Source: a virus. Taken from it: a DNA stretch of 64,000 bases. Shown here in pieces: positions 8,267-17,373 of this stretch. The DNA lies in the IMG/VR virus record IMGVR_UViG_3300020159_002019, positions 45,291 through 109,290 of that record; one strand, given 5' to 3'. The notes under the pieces were generated by a model. It saw only the letters and a program-made list of their open reading frames with translations, did not search any database and was not told the origin of the DNA. Each line of letters begins with the position of its first letter. Positions within the stretch are counted from its first letter, which is position 1. The translations under genes and the position numbers were made by a program.

Positions 8267-9807
8267 TGGCTAATACCGGACAAGCAGATAAAAAACTTAT
8301 ACTTGATAGAGTTCAAAACTTTTTAATTACAATTGAGCAATTAAAAAAAGAAAAGCTCGTATTACAATTAACAAATTATTCATTACCTTCATTAAGAATA
8401 CCTAAAGACGATCCATTTGATTTTCTTATGGATTTACTTGGAACAATGAAAGGTAAGAAACAAGCTGTTCAAGAAGTTCTAAATTCAGTATTGGGTAGTA
8501 TAGATTCAATCAATATTAAACTTAAAGAAGGTTTAAAAAAAGTAATTCTTAAATCTTTCTTTTGTAATAATGACTTTGTTGTAAAACCAGAATATACAAA
8601 TGGTTCAAATGATATTGAATTCTCAATATCAAGCATAGATTATTTTTTCTTATTAAAAACTAGTCCATTAGATGATGTAAGTGGGGCTTATGAAATAAAT
8701 AGTGGATTGAATAGATTTATTTATGATACATTAAATGGTTCGGCAGGGACATCATCGTGGCAAGATTTACTAACTAATGTGAGTTTTAATCAATCAACAC
8801 AAGTTTTAAGTTTTAGAATAAATCCTAAATATGCGAATCAACCTGTAAGTGTATTTGTAAATGATTATGTAGATTCACTTACTATTATTGATAATGAGTT
8901 CTTCAAATCTTTATTTAGTATCTCTCAAAAACCAAATAAAGAATTACAGAAAAGATTACAATTTTTAAATAAATTGATTAATGATGTAAGAAATGCTTGT
9001 GCTCCGACATTGAATGATGTGGGTAAAAATAAGACAGAAAAAGAAGCTATATTAGTAGATTTATTAAATAATAAAGGGAAACCTTTAAGTCAAATATTAG
9101 CTGAAAGAATTGCTAAATACAATGAATATGATACTTTAGCTGATGATTTTACAAATAAAATAAATCAAATTCTTTGTCAGCCCATACAAACACCAATAAC
9201 AAACCAAACTGTATTGGATGCTTATAGTCAGATAAATGATGAAATAAACCAATTAAATAGTTTATTAAATGGCATTGATAGTGTATTAAATAATTCATAT
9301 CAAAATAATGCTAATGGAACAGGTAATGGTATTGCAACTGGTGGGGATCCAATAACTGATAGCCCTTTTTCTTTACCTACATTAAATATAGATTTCAAGT
9401 TAGGTATAATAGCTCAAATACCTAATAATATTGCTAGATTATTATTATCCCCAAAGGTAATAATGTTATTTGGTATTTTAACACAATTACAAAATTTACC
9501 ATGGAATGAAGGATTTGAAAGTTTTTTACAAAAATTTACAAAATCTTTATTTGATATGATTAAAAGTATTATAACTGAAATATATGATAAGATATATAAT
9601 TTAGTTGCTGATAATATATGGTTGATAATACAAGGTTTAATATTACAAATTGTGGGTGAAAAAACAAAGGCTAGGTTAGCCATAATATTATCCCTAGTGG
9701 CCTTATTTGATAAATTAAATGGTATTTTAAGTGATATTGATTTCGGTAATTGTAGGTCAATATTGGATGCCTTATTAAAACTAACATCACTATCCAGTCT
9801 ATTATAA
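8266..9807 (+). CDS. Probable virion structural protein, unknown family
   Basis: 513 residues. The N-terminal ~100 residues are helical. A beta-rich middle section (about 105-205) follows, then coiled-coil-like helices, a Gly/Asn linker (about 345-365) and a strongly hydrophobic C-terminal third (about 380-513) with several amphipathic or membrane-like helices. It is coupled to the 7901 gene by a 1-nt overlap. A membrane-active virion protein is possible, but no homologue is recognised. Confidence 0.6.
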   Translation: MANTGQADKKLILDRVQNFLITIEQLKKEKLVLQLTNYSLPSLRIPKDDPFDFLMDLLGTMKGKKQAVQEVLNSVLGSIDSINIKLKEGLKKVILKSFFCNNDFVVKPEYTNGSNDIEFSISSIDYFFLLKTSPLDDVSGAYEINSGLNRFIYDTLNGSAGTSSWQDLLTNVSFNQSTQVLSFRINPKYANQPVSVFVNDYVDSLTIIDNEFFKSLFSISQKPNKELQKRLQFLNKLINDVRNACAPTLNDVGKNKTEKEAILVDLLNNKGKPLSQILAERIAKYNEYDTLADDFTNKINQILCQPIQTPITNQTVLDAYSQINDEINQLNSLLNGIDSVLNNSYQNNANGTGNGIATGGDPITDSPFSLPTLNIDFKLGIIAQIPNNIARLLLSPKVIMLFGILTQLQNLPWNEGFESFLQKFTKSLFDMIKSIITEIYDKIYNLVADNIWLIIQGLILQIVGEKTKARLAIILSLVALFDKLNGILSDIDFGNCRSILDALLKLTSLSSLL

Positions 9808-9849
9808 TATAGATTTTCTTTTTACATTTTTTTTATTATCCTTGTATAT

Positions 9850-10134
9850 ATGGAAAACAAGGAATACGAACACGTAAATCACCCAAACCATTACAATACT
9901 TTTAGTAAAGAAGTTATTGATATGATGGTAGATATTTGGGGTGTTGAAAAAACAATTGCTTTTTGTGAGATGAATGCTTTTAAGTATAAAATGCGTATGG
10001 GTGATAAACCAAATCAACCGTTGGAACAAGATGCTAAGAAAGCTTCTTGGTATATTAATAAAGCAAAAGAACTAAAAAGTAAGTTAGATACTTATGGTGT
10101 AATAGAAACAATCACGGAGGTAATATATAAATGA
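9850..10134 (+). CDS. DUF3310 protein (T7 gp1.7-type)
   Basis: 94 residues. The hallmark of DUF3310 is present: VNHPNHY near the start, EVIDMM, a cysteine followed by NAFKYKMRMG, and DAKKASWYI. The domain is common in phage genomes and is found in T7 gp1.7, reported as a nucleotide kinase. It opens a compact cluster with two methyltransferase genes and overlaps the next gene by 4 nt, which points to nucleotide or DNA metabolism. Confidence 0.85.
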   Translation: MENKEYEHVNHPNHYNTFSKEVIDMMVDIWGVEKTIAFCEMNAFKYKMRMGDKPNQPLEQDAKKASWYINKAKELKSKLDTYGVIETITEVIYK

Positions 10135-10811
10135 TAGAATTCGCAAGAACAAATAAGGATGTTATTAAAACCGTATCGGATGAACAATCGGTTATTATTG
10201 ATAGCATATTAAAACTTTATATTCCATCTAGACAAATAGATGTAGATCCGACATATTCTAAAGGTAATTTCTATAAGAAAACAATTATACCTGAACCAAA
10301 ACATAAGTTTGATTTATACCCACAAACAGAAGATACAATTCAAGCATCTGCCGATAAACTACCATTACCTGATAATTCAGTAAATAGTATAATGTTCGAT
10401 CCACCATTTGTTGTTGGGACTCCTAATACTTCTAAAGGTAAAGTGGGCTCAAATATAATATCAAGCAGGTTTGGTTCATTTAAAAATATTGAAGAGCTTT
10501 GGAAATTCTATGAAGCATCAATTGGTGAATTTTCAAGAATAATAAACGATAATGGTGTTTTAATTGTAAAATGTCAGGATACTATTAGTTCATCAAAACA
10601 ATACTTATCACATATTGAAGTAATTAATTATGGTATAAGACACGGATTCTATTGTAAGGATTTGTTTATTCAAACAACTAAAAATAGGATATTATCAGGT
10701 AAGCATAAAGTTCAGATGCACGCAAGAAAATACCATTGTTATTGGGTTGTTTTCACTAAGGAAAAGAGTAAGGTAAAATATAATAATTTTTGGGATGAAG
10801 AACAAAAATGA
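10131..10811 (+). CDS. Class I SAM-dependent DNA methyltransferase (DPPF type)
   Basis: 226 residues. Motif IV is DPPF, preceded by SVNSIM and followed by strands and helices of the Rossmann methyltransferase core (GVLIVKCQD). The C-terminal part (KVQMHARKYHCYWVVF) is like phage adenine/cytosine-N4 methyltransferases. It probably modifies phage DNA against host restriction. It overlaps both the DUF3310 gene and the small gene at 10795. Confidence 0.8.
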   Translation: MIEFARTNKDVIKTVSDEQSVIIDSILKLYIPSRQIDVDPTYSKGNFYKKTIIPEPKHKFDLYPQTEDTIQASADKLPLPDNSVNSIMFDPPFVVGTPNTSKGKVGSNIISSRFGSFKNIEELWKFYEASIGEFSRIINDNGVLIVKCQDTISSSKQYLSHIEVINYGIRHGFYCKDLFIQTTKNRILSGKHKVQMHARKYHCYWVVFTKEKSKVKYNNFWDEEQK

Positions 10812-11046
10812 GATGAATATAAATCATCTAATTAATTCGGTTAATTTTTACTTCACTTTAGATATTTCTAAATCAAAAGAATATTGGGTTGAATTAAAAA
10901 GTAGATTAGAAAAAATATCTTGGAATGAAGAATTAATTAAAATGTATAATAAACCATTTTATGATAAGTATATAAGTAGTGGTTTATTAAGTAAAAAATT
11001 TGAGTTTAAAAATGGTGTTCCTATTAGTTGGGAGGGAGAAATATGA
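10795..11046 (+). CDS. Small hypothetical protein between two methyltransferases
   Basis: 83 residues, mixed charge, with two Trp residues and no recognised motif. Its start lies 17 nt inside the upstream methyltransferase gene and its stop overlaps the ATG of the next one, so it is translated as part of the same operon. Confidence 0.55.
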   Translation: MKNKNEMNINHLINSVNFYFTLDISKSKEYWVELKSRLEKISWNEELIKMYNKPFYDKYISSGLLSKKFEFKNGVPISWEGEI

Positions 11047-11894
11047 GTTTGGAAATAAATAAAATACATAAAGGATTAACGGAAGAGTTAATCAAACAAA
11101 TGGATGATAAGTCAATTAATCTTATTGTCACGTCACCTGATTACGCTAACACAGTAAATTATGGTAAAAAAGTTAAATTATATAATGAGAATACTTTCGC
11201 TGATTGGTTTATACCGGTTATCAAAGATTTTTACAATAAACTAACTGATGATGGTTCATTTATTATGAATATAAATGATAAGGTATCTAATGGTGAGAGA
11301 AGTATCTATGTTATGGATTTGGTTTGTCGTATTGTTAGAGAAACAGATTTCAAGTTATACGATAGATATATTTGGGGTAAGAAAGCCGCTTTACCGACAG
11401 GTGGTAATAAAAGATTAAATGATAGAATTGAATATATCTTTCATTTTGTAAAATCACCAAAAGATTTTTATTGTGATACAAACGCTATTAGAGAACCATA
11501 TGCGGAAGCTTCCGTTAAACGATTTGACTATAAAGTAATGGCGAATGATGTTATTGATGAAAATGGTTTAACTGATAACACAAAAAAGAAAAAGGTGAAT
11601 GTAAATCCTTTGGGTAAAGTTCCTGGTACATTATTTCAATTCAATACAGCTGCGACTGTAAGAGATGAAAGTTCAGGAAGGCATCCCGCACCATTTAACC
11701 CTGAATTACCTGAGTTTTTTGTTAAATGGCTAACAAAGGAAGGTGATTTAGTTTTAGATCCTTTTAATGGAGTTGCTTCAAGTGGAGTTGCGTCTTACAA
11801 TAATAATAGAAACTATATTGGTTTTGATATGAATGAATTATATATTGATATCAGTAAAGAAAGATTGAATAAATTTAATAAATTAGAAGTATGA
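11043..11894 (+). CDS. DNA methyltransferase (N4-cytosine/N6-adenine type) with atypical TSPDY motif
   Basis: 283 residues from the ATG at 11043, chosen because a purine-rich GGGAGGGAGA lies just upstream. Motif IV reads TSPDY where the family usually has TSPPY or DPPY. The C-terminal motif I (DPFNG, then GFDM) is intact, and the order of motifs (IV before I) is that of the beta class. Expected role: modification of phage DNA. The TSPDY change is odd because the second proline normally stacks at the target base, so activity is not certain. Confidence 0.8.
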   Translation: MSLEINKIHKGLTEELIKQMDDKSINLIVTSPDYANTVNYGKKVKLYNENTFADWFIPVIKDFYNKLTDDGSFIMNINDKVSNGERSIYVMDLVCRIVRETDFKLYDRYIWGKKAALPTGGNKRLNDRIEYIFHFVKSPKDFYCDTNAIREPYAEASVKRFDYKVMANDVIDENGLTDNTKKKKVNVNPLGKVPGTLFQFNTAATVRDESSGRHPAPFNPELPEFFVKWLTKEGDLVLDPFNGVASSGVASYNNNRNYIGFDMNELYIDISKERLNKFNKLEV

Positions 11895-12151
11895 AAAAAT
11901 TGTTTATTTGGACAAAATTTGGATGTCCAGACTGTATTGAAATGAAAGGTATGTTAGATAACGCTAATATTCCTTATGAGGCTTTGGAAAGTGAATTGTA
12001 TCAAGGGTGGGATATTGCGGTTAGCGAAACTAAAAGTAATGGAGTACCGCAAGCTGAATTCGAATACCCTGATGGTAGTATTGTAAGGGTTTGGAACGCC
12101 GAAACATTGGATGAGTTATTACAAAAAATAAAAGATGAATGGGAAAAATAA
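11891..12151 (+). CDS. Glutaredoxin/thioredoxin-fold protein
   Basis: 86 residues. CPDC redox motif near residue 14, a cis-Pro context (GVPQ) and the betaalphabetaalphabeta-alpha order of glutaredoxins. A plausible reductant for the class II ribonucleotide reductase at 55034, although the two genes are far apart. It ends the methyltransferase operon with a 4-nt overlap upstream and a terminator downstream. Confidence 0.85.
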   Translation: MKKLFIWTKFGCPDCIEMKGMLDNANIPYEALESELYQGWDIAVSETKSNGVPQAEFEYPDGSIVRVWNAETLDELLQKIKDEWEK

Positions 12152-12232
12152 TCACTAATTTTAGTAGTAAATATTTTACTTTATTAAATTTTTAGTTATT
12201 TATATATTATAATTCTTTGTTGGTTTTATAAT

Positions 12233-12275
12233 TAACCCACTTATCCGTAAAAAGATATAGTGGGTTATTTTTTTT
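12233..12275 (+). terminator. Rho-independent terminator
   Basis: AACCCACT pairs with AGTGGGTT across a 17-nt loop, followed by a T-rich run. It closes the 9850-12151 operon. Confidence 0.85.
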
Positions 12276-12297
12276 ATATTTTCATCTATTTATATGT

Positions 12298-14892
12298 ATG
12301 AGTAAAATTTTAATCGAAGAAATCAATAGAAATAGAAAAGTGATGGGTATTCAACCCTTAACAGAATCACAAGAATTAGATTTAATATTAGAAGATATTA
12401 ACAAAGAAGTACTAAATGAAGGTTGGTGGGAAACAACTAAATATGCATTATCTAAATTAGGTAGATATAAAGCTAATGGTAAAATCTTGGGTAAAACACA
12501 AGAAACAGCTAAATCTGAAAGTAAGGTTAGGGATTTACTAATGAAAAAAGGTAATGAAATAATCCAACAATTAGATAAAGACATTCGTGGTATAGATCCT
12601 GAATTTCCAAATAACAAATCAAGAGTATCATTTTTAAGGTGTGTGATATTGGTTTCACAAGCTTATGATTCTATTGTGGCGGCAACTAAATTACCTCCAA
12701 CAGATCCTAAGTTTTTACCTATTGATGCCGCCAATCTTATTATTAATGATTTAAGGGAATACGTTAAAAAGTTTTTAGATACTGATTTAAGTGCGGCTTT
12801 TAGTATAATGGATAGTGAAATTATTGATGGTAATTTAATAACTGAAGATGAATTATTAGATGAGGCTGAACCAAGAAGCGCTAAATTATCACAAGCGGGT
12901 AAAACAGGTAAATTCGGCTCAACTAGAATGGATACACTTAAATCAAATAAATTACCTTTATTATTGGCTGGTTTAGGTGTTAGTTTAGGTGGTTTAAGTT
13001 GGTTAATGGATTCAGTTTGGGGGCAAAGATTCATTGAAGTTCCAACAGAAGAAGAAAAAGTTAAATATTTAAAAAATACTATTGGGACAATACAACCAGG
13101 TCAAGGTTTAACTCAATGGTTAAATATGTTTGAAGGTACTGGATTAAATCCAAATTCAACCCCACAACAATTTTTAGATGCCGTTACAAAAGTTGGTAAT
13201 GGTGATTTAGATAAAGGTATTGAGGCTTTAACAGAACAAGGTGGTATATTTAGAAACCCTGATGCGGCTAAACAAGTATTAGAACAAATTAAAAATAATC
13301 CTGATGGTTATAAAAACTTAGGTGAAATGTTTAAAGGGACTTGGGCTGGAACAGGAAAATCTATTGGTGATACATTAGTAACGGTTCCAGGTGCTTCGGT
13401 TGTGGAAACAATAGCAAAAAAAGTTGCTGTACCTGTATTAAAGAAAGTGTTAGTTAAAACTGCCGCTGGTTCAGCATCTCCAATTATAGGTGCTTTAGGT
13501 ATTGGTTTGATGGCGGCTGGTGCTCTTGTAAAGGGTATGAGAATTAAAGGACAGAAACAATCAAGAGCTAAAACATTAAATGACTTATATCAATCATTGG
13601 TAAATTTAGAACCAACAGAAGAAAACCCATCATCAGGTATTATTGAAACAGCTGGTGAAGGTGACGCAACAGGTGGTGATCAATCTAAATTGGGCGGTGC
13701 GACAGGTGTAAATATTGAATGTGTAAAAAATTTAATTAAGGCAACGATTCAGTTAAATGAAATGATTAATAAAGGTGTGGTTAAAAATCCGACTAATAAA
13801 AATGCTGCTGGTAGTAAAGGTAATATTAAAGTAGGTCAAGAATATTTATATAATAATAAACCTGTTTTAGTTCTTAATTTAAAAAATCCTGTAAGTAAAG
13901 GTTCTGATAAGAAATGGTTAACAAAAGATGACATTATTGGTAAAGATACTTTAGGTAATAATATGGTTTCTGTTGTATTTAAAAACAAATTAAATGATTA
14001 TAGTGATATGAACGCCAGTACGGCTGTCGATATTTCTAAATTAAAACCTATGACTGGTGGTAATAAACCACAACCAACACAACAAAAACAAGGTAGATTC
14101 CCTAATTCTAAGCCTTTAACTCAATCACAATTAAAATCTAGTATTGATTCAGTTGTTCATAATATACTTAGAGAGTTTATTGAATTACAAGAAGCGGGCG
14201 CTGCTTGGAATACGGCAAATGCTGCTAACGTAACTCAAACAAACGCACCTAAAGGTGGAGCTTTACAAGCCGGAGAAACAGATGCTGTGAATGGTTGGAA
14301 TAAAGTCGTAAATGCATTTAAACAAGCCAATGTATCTGCATTAGTTAAACCTATGGAATTATTGGTTAATACTTCAATTTCACAAGGTAAAGATACATTA
14401 AAGGCGGCTCAAGAGGATATGATGCAAATAGGTAATTTAATTATTCAGAATAGAGCAACTATTGGTAAAGTAATTCCATTTGAACAATTAGTAAAAGAAG
14501 CTGAAGACCCTAAAATAACTAGAAGTAGGAATGTTCAAGCAATAGCTAAATCGATATCATTAGTAAGTAGAATTATTATGGCGTATAAAGAAGATATTGG
14601 TTTAACAGGTGCTTATGGTAGTGCTAAAGCCCCTATGAATTTATTTATTCAAGCTTATGATTGTGTAGTTAAAGGTGGTGGTAAATCAGGGGGACAAACA
14701 ACTCAAGGAGGGAATCAACCATCACAAGGGGGAAATAACCAAGCAAATCAAGTTGGGGGTAATCAACCTGAAGGAAATGAAGAGGGTGGGACTGAACAAT
14801 CTGGAGGGGAAGAAACCTCAAATCAAAAACAAACCGGTGTTGGATTCGATACAAAAGTTAGTGGTTCTATTAGAGGTGATTACTTTAGATAA
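12298..14892 (+). CDS. Large internal-virion-like protein with cleavable-looking leader
   Basis: 864 residues. The N-terminus is a charged amphipathic segment ending VLNEG at about residue 42, resembling T4 prohead-protease sites (hydrophobic-x-Glu before a small residue). Two hydrophobic segments (about 220-240 and 397-420) flank a soluble section. The last ~70 residues are Gly/Gln/Asn-rich low complexity. The leader and membrane-like segments suggest a protein packaged in the capsid and perhaps ejected with DNA, but this is inference. First gene of the main late block. Confidence 0.6.
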   Translation: MSKILIEEINRNRKVMGIQPLTESQELDLILEDINKEVLNEGWWETTKYALSKLGRYKANGKILGKTQETAKSESKVRDLLMKKGNEIIQQLDKDIRGIDPEFPNNKSRVSFLRCVILVSQAYDSIVAATKLPPTDPKFLPIDAANLIINDLREYVKKFLDTDLSAAFSIMDSEIIDGNLITEDELLDEAEPRSAKLSQAGKTGKFGSTRMDTLKSNKLPLLLAGLGVSLGGLSWLMDSVWGQRFIEVPTEEEKVKYLKNTIGTIQPGQGLTQWLNMFEGTGLNPNSTPQQFLDAVTKVGNGDLDKGIEALTEQGGIFRNPDAAKQVLEQIKNNPDGYKNLGEMFKGTWAGTGKSIGDTLVTVPGASVVETIAKKVAVPVLKKVLVKTAAGSASPIIGALGIGLMAAGALVKGMRIKGQKQSRAKTLNDLYQSLVNLEPTEENPSSGIIETAGEGDATGGDQSKLGGATGVNIECVKNLIKATIQLNEMINKGVVKNPTNKNAAGSKGNIKVGQEYLYNNKPVLVLNLKNPVSKGSDKKWLTKDDIIGKDTLGNNMVSVVFKNKLNDYSDMNASTAVDISKLKPMTGGNKPQPTQQKQGRFPNSKPLTQSQLKSSIDSVVHNILREFIELQEAGAAWNTANAANVTQTNAPKGGALQAGETDAVNGWNKVVNAFKQANVSALVKPMELLVNTSISQGKDTLKAAQEDMMQIGNLIIQNRATIGKVIPFEQLVKEAEDPKITRSRNVQAIAKSISLVSRIIMAYKEDIGLTGAYGSAKAPMNLFIQAYDCVVKGGGKSGGQTTQGGNQPSQGGNNQANQVGGNQPEGNEEGGTEQSGGEETSNQKQTGVGFDTKVSGSIRGDYFR

Positions 14893-14906
14893 AAAATATT
14901 AAATTT

Positions 14907-15722
14907 ATGAAAATTAAAATAACAGAAGAACAATATAATACCTTATTAAATGAAGGTTTTTTTGATAGATTAGGTGCTAAAATATCTGCCGGAACTAAAC
15001 AAATTAAAGCTGTTGGGTCAAACATTAAAAATATCGTGACAGGTGATGGTAAAAGAACAAGTTATCAAGGGATAAAAAATTTAGGTGATGAAACTAAATT
15101 AAAAAGTATTGGATTATCAGTATATAATTTTATTGACAACTCAATAAAAAAAATTGTAGAAAATTACCCAAGTAGAAACGTGGATGTTTCTGAATATTTA
15201 TATCTTTTAGCTGATTTTACAGATCAAAATACTAAGGTTTTAAACCTAAATACTAAATATATTAAAATACCTAAAGCTCAATACTATACAGGTAAAAATG
15301 GGGATAACCGAGAAAATCTTAAACTAAAAAATGAAGGGATATCAATAAATAAAAATATTGAAAATACGATAAAAGATTTGGAAAAATTATTTTCTTCTAG
15401 TGGTAGGAATAATAATGATTTAATTGATTTAGCTTATAAATATATGTATTTCTTAAAAGAATTTTTAGGTGCAAATGAAAAAATGTTGAAATTAAATGAG
15501 AGTAGTTTATCTAAAGATAGTAATTTATTTTTTAATAAAAAAACAAATCAAACACAACCAACTCAAGCGACGCCTAATCAACCACAACCAACTCAAGGGG
15601 TTCAAAATAAACAAACACCTAATCAAACACAACCAACTCAAACTAATTATCCTGGTAGAACTGAAGAGTTGAGACAAAAAATGCAATCTAGATTAAACCC
15701 TAACCCTTATTACGGTAAATAA
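14907..15722 (+). CDS. Leader-bearing protein with Gln/Pro/Thr repeat tail
   Basis: 271 residues. It begins MKIKITEEQYNTLLNEGFF, with an LNE-G site as in the preceding gene. A Lys-rich helical body follows, and the tail (about 210-250) is built of degenerate TQPTQ/NQPQPTQ repeats. It lies 14 nt after the 864-residue protein and probably shares its transcript and fate. No enzymatic motif is visible. Confidence 0.6.
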   Translation: MKIKITEEQYNTLLNEGFFDRLGAKISAGTKQIKAVGSNIKNIVTGDGKRTSYQGIKNLGDETKLKSIGLSVYNFIDNSIKKIVENYPSRNVDVSEYLYLLADFTDQNTKVLNLNTKYIKIPKAQYYTGKNGDNRENLKLKNEGISINKNIENTIKDLEKLFSSSGRNNNDLIDLAYKYMYFLKEFLGANEKMLKLNESSLSKDSNLFFNKKTNQTQPTQATPNQPQPTQGVQNKQTPNQTQPTQTNYPGRTEELRQKMQSRLNPNPYYGK

Positions 15723-15763
15723 GTAAATATTTACAAAAAGTAAAAGTTTCATATATATAGTGT

Positions 15764-16549
15764 ATGGAATTAGATATAAAGAATTTAGATCAGTTAAAAG
15801 CTATTGGTGCCGCTCAAGAGAGTAATGAACCATACGATGTTATACCCTTACCAAGCGAAGGGTTATTTTACACAAATAAAAAATCATCTGTTAAAGTATC
15901 ATATTTAACCGCGGCTGATGAAAACATATTATTATCACCAAATCTACTTAAATCAGGTAAAGCTTTAGACGTTTTATTGGAAAGAAAGATAATGGATAAA
16001 GATATTAAGCACAATGAATTATTACCTGGTGATAGGGATGCTATATATATTTTTTTAAGAACAAGTGGTTATGGTAATATATACCCTGTTAAATTGACTG
16101 ATCCTAAAACAGGTGACGAATTTGAATATGGGGTTGATTTAAGTGATATAAAATATAAAGAATTAGTTGAGCCTGATAGTAATAATGAATACACTATGAA
16201 ATTACCCTTGTCAAAATCCACCATTAAATTTAGATTATTAACAACTAAAGATATTGAATCAATTGATGAGGAAATTGAAAAGAAAAAGAAAATGATGAAA
16301 TTTTATGTTGATGAAACATCAACAAAAAAATTAGAAAGAATGATAATGGAAATTGATGGTGATAGAGATAAAGGTAGAATTGCTCAATTTATATTAAATA
16401 TGAGGATTGGTGATAGTTCCGCTATTAGAAAAGAATACAATAGGGTAGAACCTGGTTTAGATTTAGGCTTGGAGGTTGAGGCTCCAAGCGGAGAATTTTT
16501 TCGTACTTCAGTACCAATCAGCCTTTCTTTCTTCTGGCCTGATTTTTAA
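15764..16549 (+). CDS. gp26-like baseplate hub protein (T4_baseplate family)
   Basis: 261 residues. The early LPSEGLFY motif, the central LTAADENILL section and a C-terminus ending FFWPDF are typical of the T4 gp26-type baseplate hub/assembly family. The helical part (about 165-215) is Lys/Glu rich. The frame ends at TTT TAA, and a downstream frame without its own ATG continues for 51 codons. The family identification is from motif memory. Confidence 0.7.
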   Translation: MELDIKNLDQLKAIGAAQESNEPYDVIPLPSEGLFYTNKKSSVKVSYLTAADENILLSPNLLKSGKALDVLLERKIMDKDIKHNELLPGDRDAIYIFLRTSGYGNIYPVKLTDPKTGDEFEYGVDLSDIKYKELVEPDSNNEYTMKLPLSKSTIKFRLLTTKDIESIDEEIEKKKKMMKFYVDETSTKKLERMIMEIDGDRDKGRIAQFILNMRIGDSSAIRKEYNRVEPGLDLGLEVEAPSGEFFRTSVPISLSFFWPDF

Positions 16550-16703
16550 TACTGAAGAAAACCTATACGATGAATTTGATTTTTTATCACATCATAGGAA
16601 TATAACTTGGAATGATTTTTTATCTATGCCTGTTAAAACAAAAAGATATTTAATTGGTAGGGTTATAAAACAATTTGAAGAAATGGAAAACCGCAATAAA
16701 TAA
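16548..16703 (+). CDS. Possible +1 frameshift extension of the gp26-like protein
   Basis: After the stop of the gp26-like frame, the +1 frame reads NTEENLYDEFDFLSHH and continues to EEMENRNK. It overlaps the upstream gene for ~70 nt but has only a TTG and a late internal ATG as starts. The sequence at the junction is GATTTTTAAT, where a P-site TTT could slip forward one base. Either programmed frameshifting, a pseudogenised split or a sequencing error would explain it. Confidence 0.45.
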   Translation, partial: NTEENLYDEFDFLSHHRNITWNDFLSMPVKTKRYLIGRVIKQFEEMENRNK

Positions 16704-16736
16704 TTGTGGTTTTTTTATTTAGACATATTTATATAT

Positions 16737-17360
16737 ATGAAACTTATAGATTTATTTAATGAAATATTAAAAGAAGCTGATGATTTTAAAATTACTAGAG
16801 ATGGTGGTGGTAGAGTTGCTTCTAAAATTGCTAATGTTGGTAAACAACTAACACCAGGATTTATCAGATCACCTAAAGAATATAAAGGTATTGGTGGCGC
16901 TAGATTAGCTAATAAAAATGTTGAAAAAGCTGCGGATAAAATAGGTTTTAATATCCCTAGATCAAGACAAACTCGTGATGATGTTGAGGGTGAAGATAAA
17001 ACTAATAAAATAACAATATCTTTTACTACGAGAGATAATTACACAGGATTCCAATATCTTAAAGTTAGTGTGGATGATTACCAAAGAATAAAAGAAATTT
17101 TTACTAAAGGTAATGTTAAAATGAAAACAACGACAGGTTATCCGGATTTATTTTCTGTTGATTTTAATCCAACAGGTAATAAATATTTAGTTAAATTTAA
17201 TGATATTATATATAATAAAAAATCACCAAGTTCAGGTGTTATATACACACCTAATACTTATGATATGACATACTTAACAGCTTTGGATATAAATGATCTT
17301 GTAGATAAAAACAAATACAAGAAGTATCAATTTAGATTAAATGTAATTAACAAACCTTAA
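16737..17360 (+). CDS. Leader-bearing late protein, unknown function
   Basis: 207 residues from the ATG at 16737, chosen over an upstream alternative because TATTTATATAT sits directly before it. It begins MKLIDLFNEILKEADDF, similar in form to capsid-targeting leaders (LKE before Ala). The body is basic, mixed alpha/beta, with no recognised motif. It sits between gp26 and the tape measure gene. Confidence 0.6.
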   Translation: MKLIDLFNEILKEADDFKITRDGGGRVASKIANVGKQLTPGFIRSPKEYKGIGGARLANKNVEKAADKIGFNIPRSRQTRDDVEGEDKTNKITISFTTRDNYTGFQYLKVSVDDYQRIKEIFTKGNVKMKTTTGYPDLFSVDFNPTGNKYLVKFNDIIYNKKSPSSGVIYTPNTYDMTYLTALDINDLVDKNKYKKYQFRLNVINKP

Positions 17361-17373
17361 TACTTAAATAGTT

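Noticed and set aside
14675-14902. 75-codon plus-strand frame
   Set aside because: Shadow of the Gly/Gln-rich tail of the 864-residue protein in another frame.
15550-15660. CRISPR-like or tandem DNA repeat in the Gln/Pro region
   Set aside because: The repeats are degenerate codon-level repeats within a protein tail; no regular repeat-spacer spacing exists. No CRISPR array was seen anywhere in the window.
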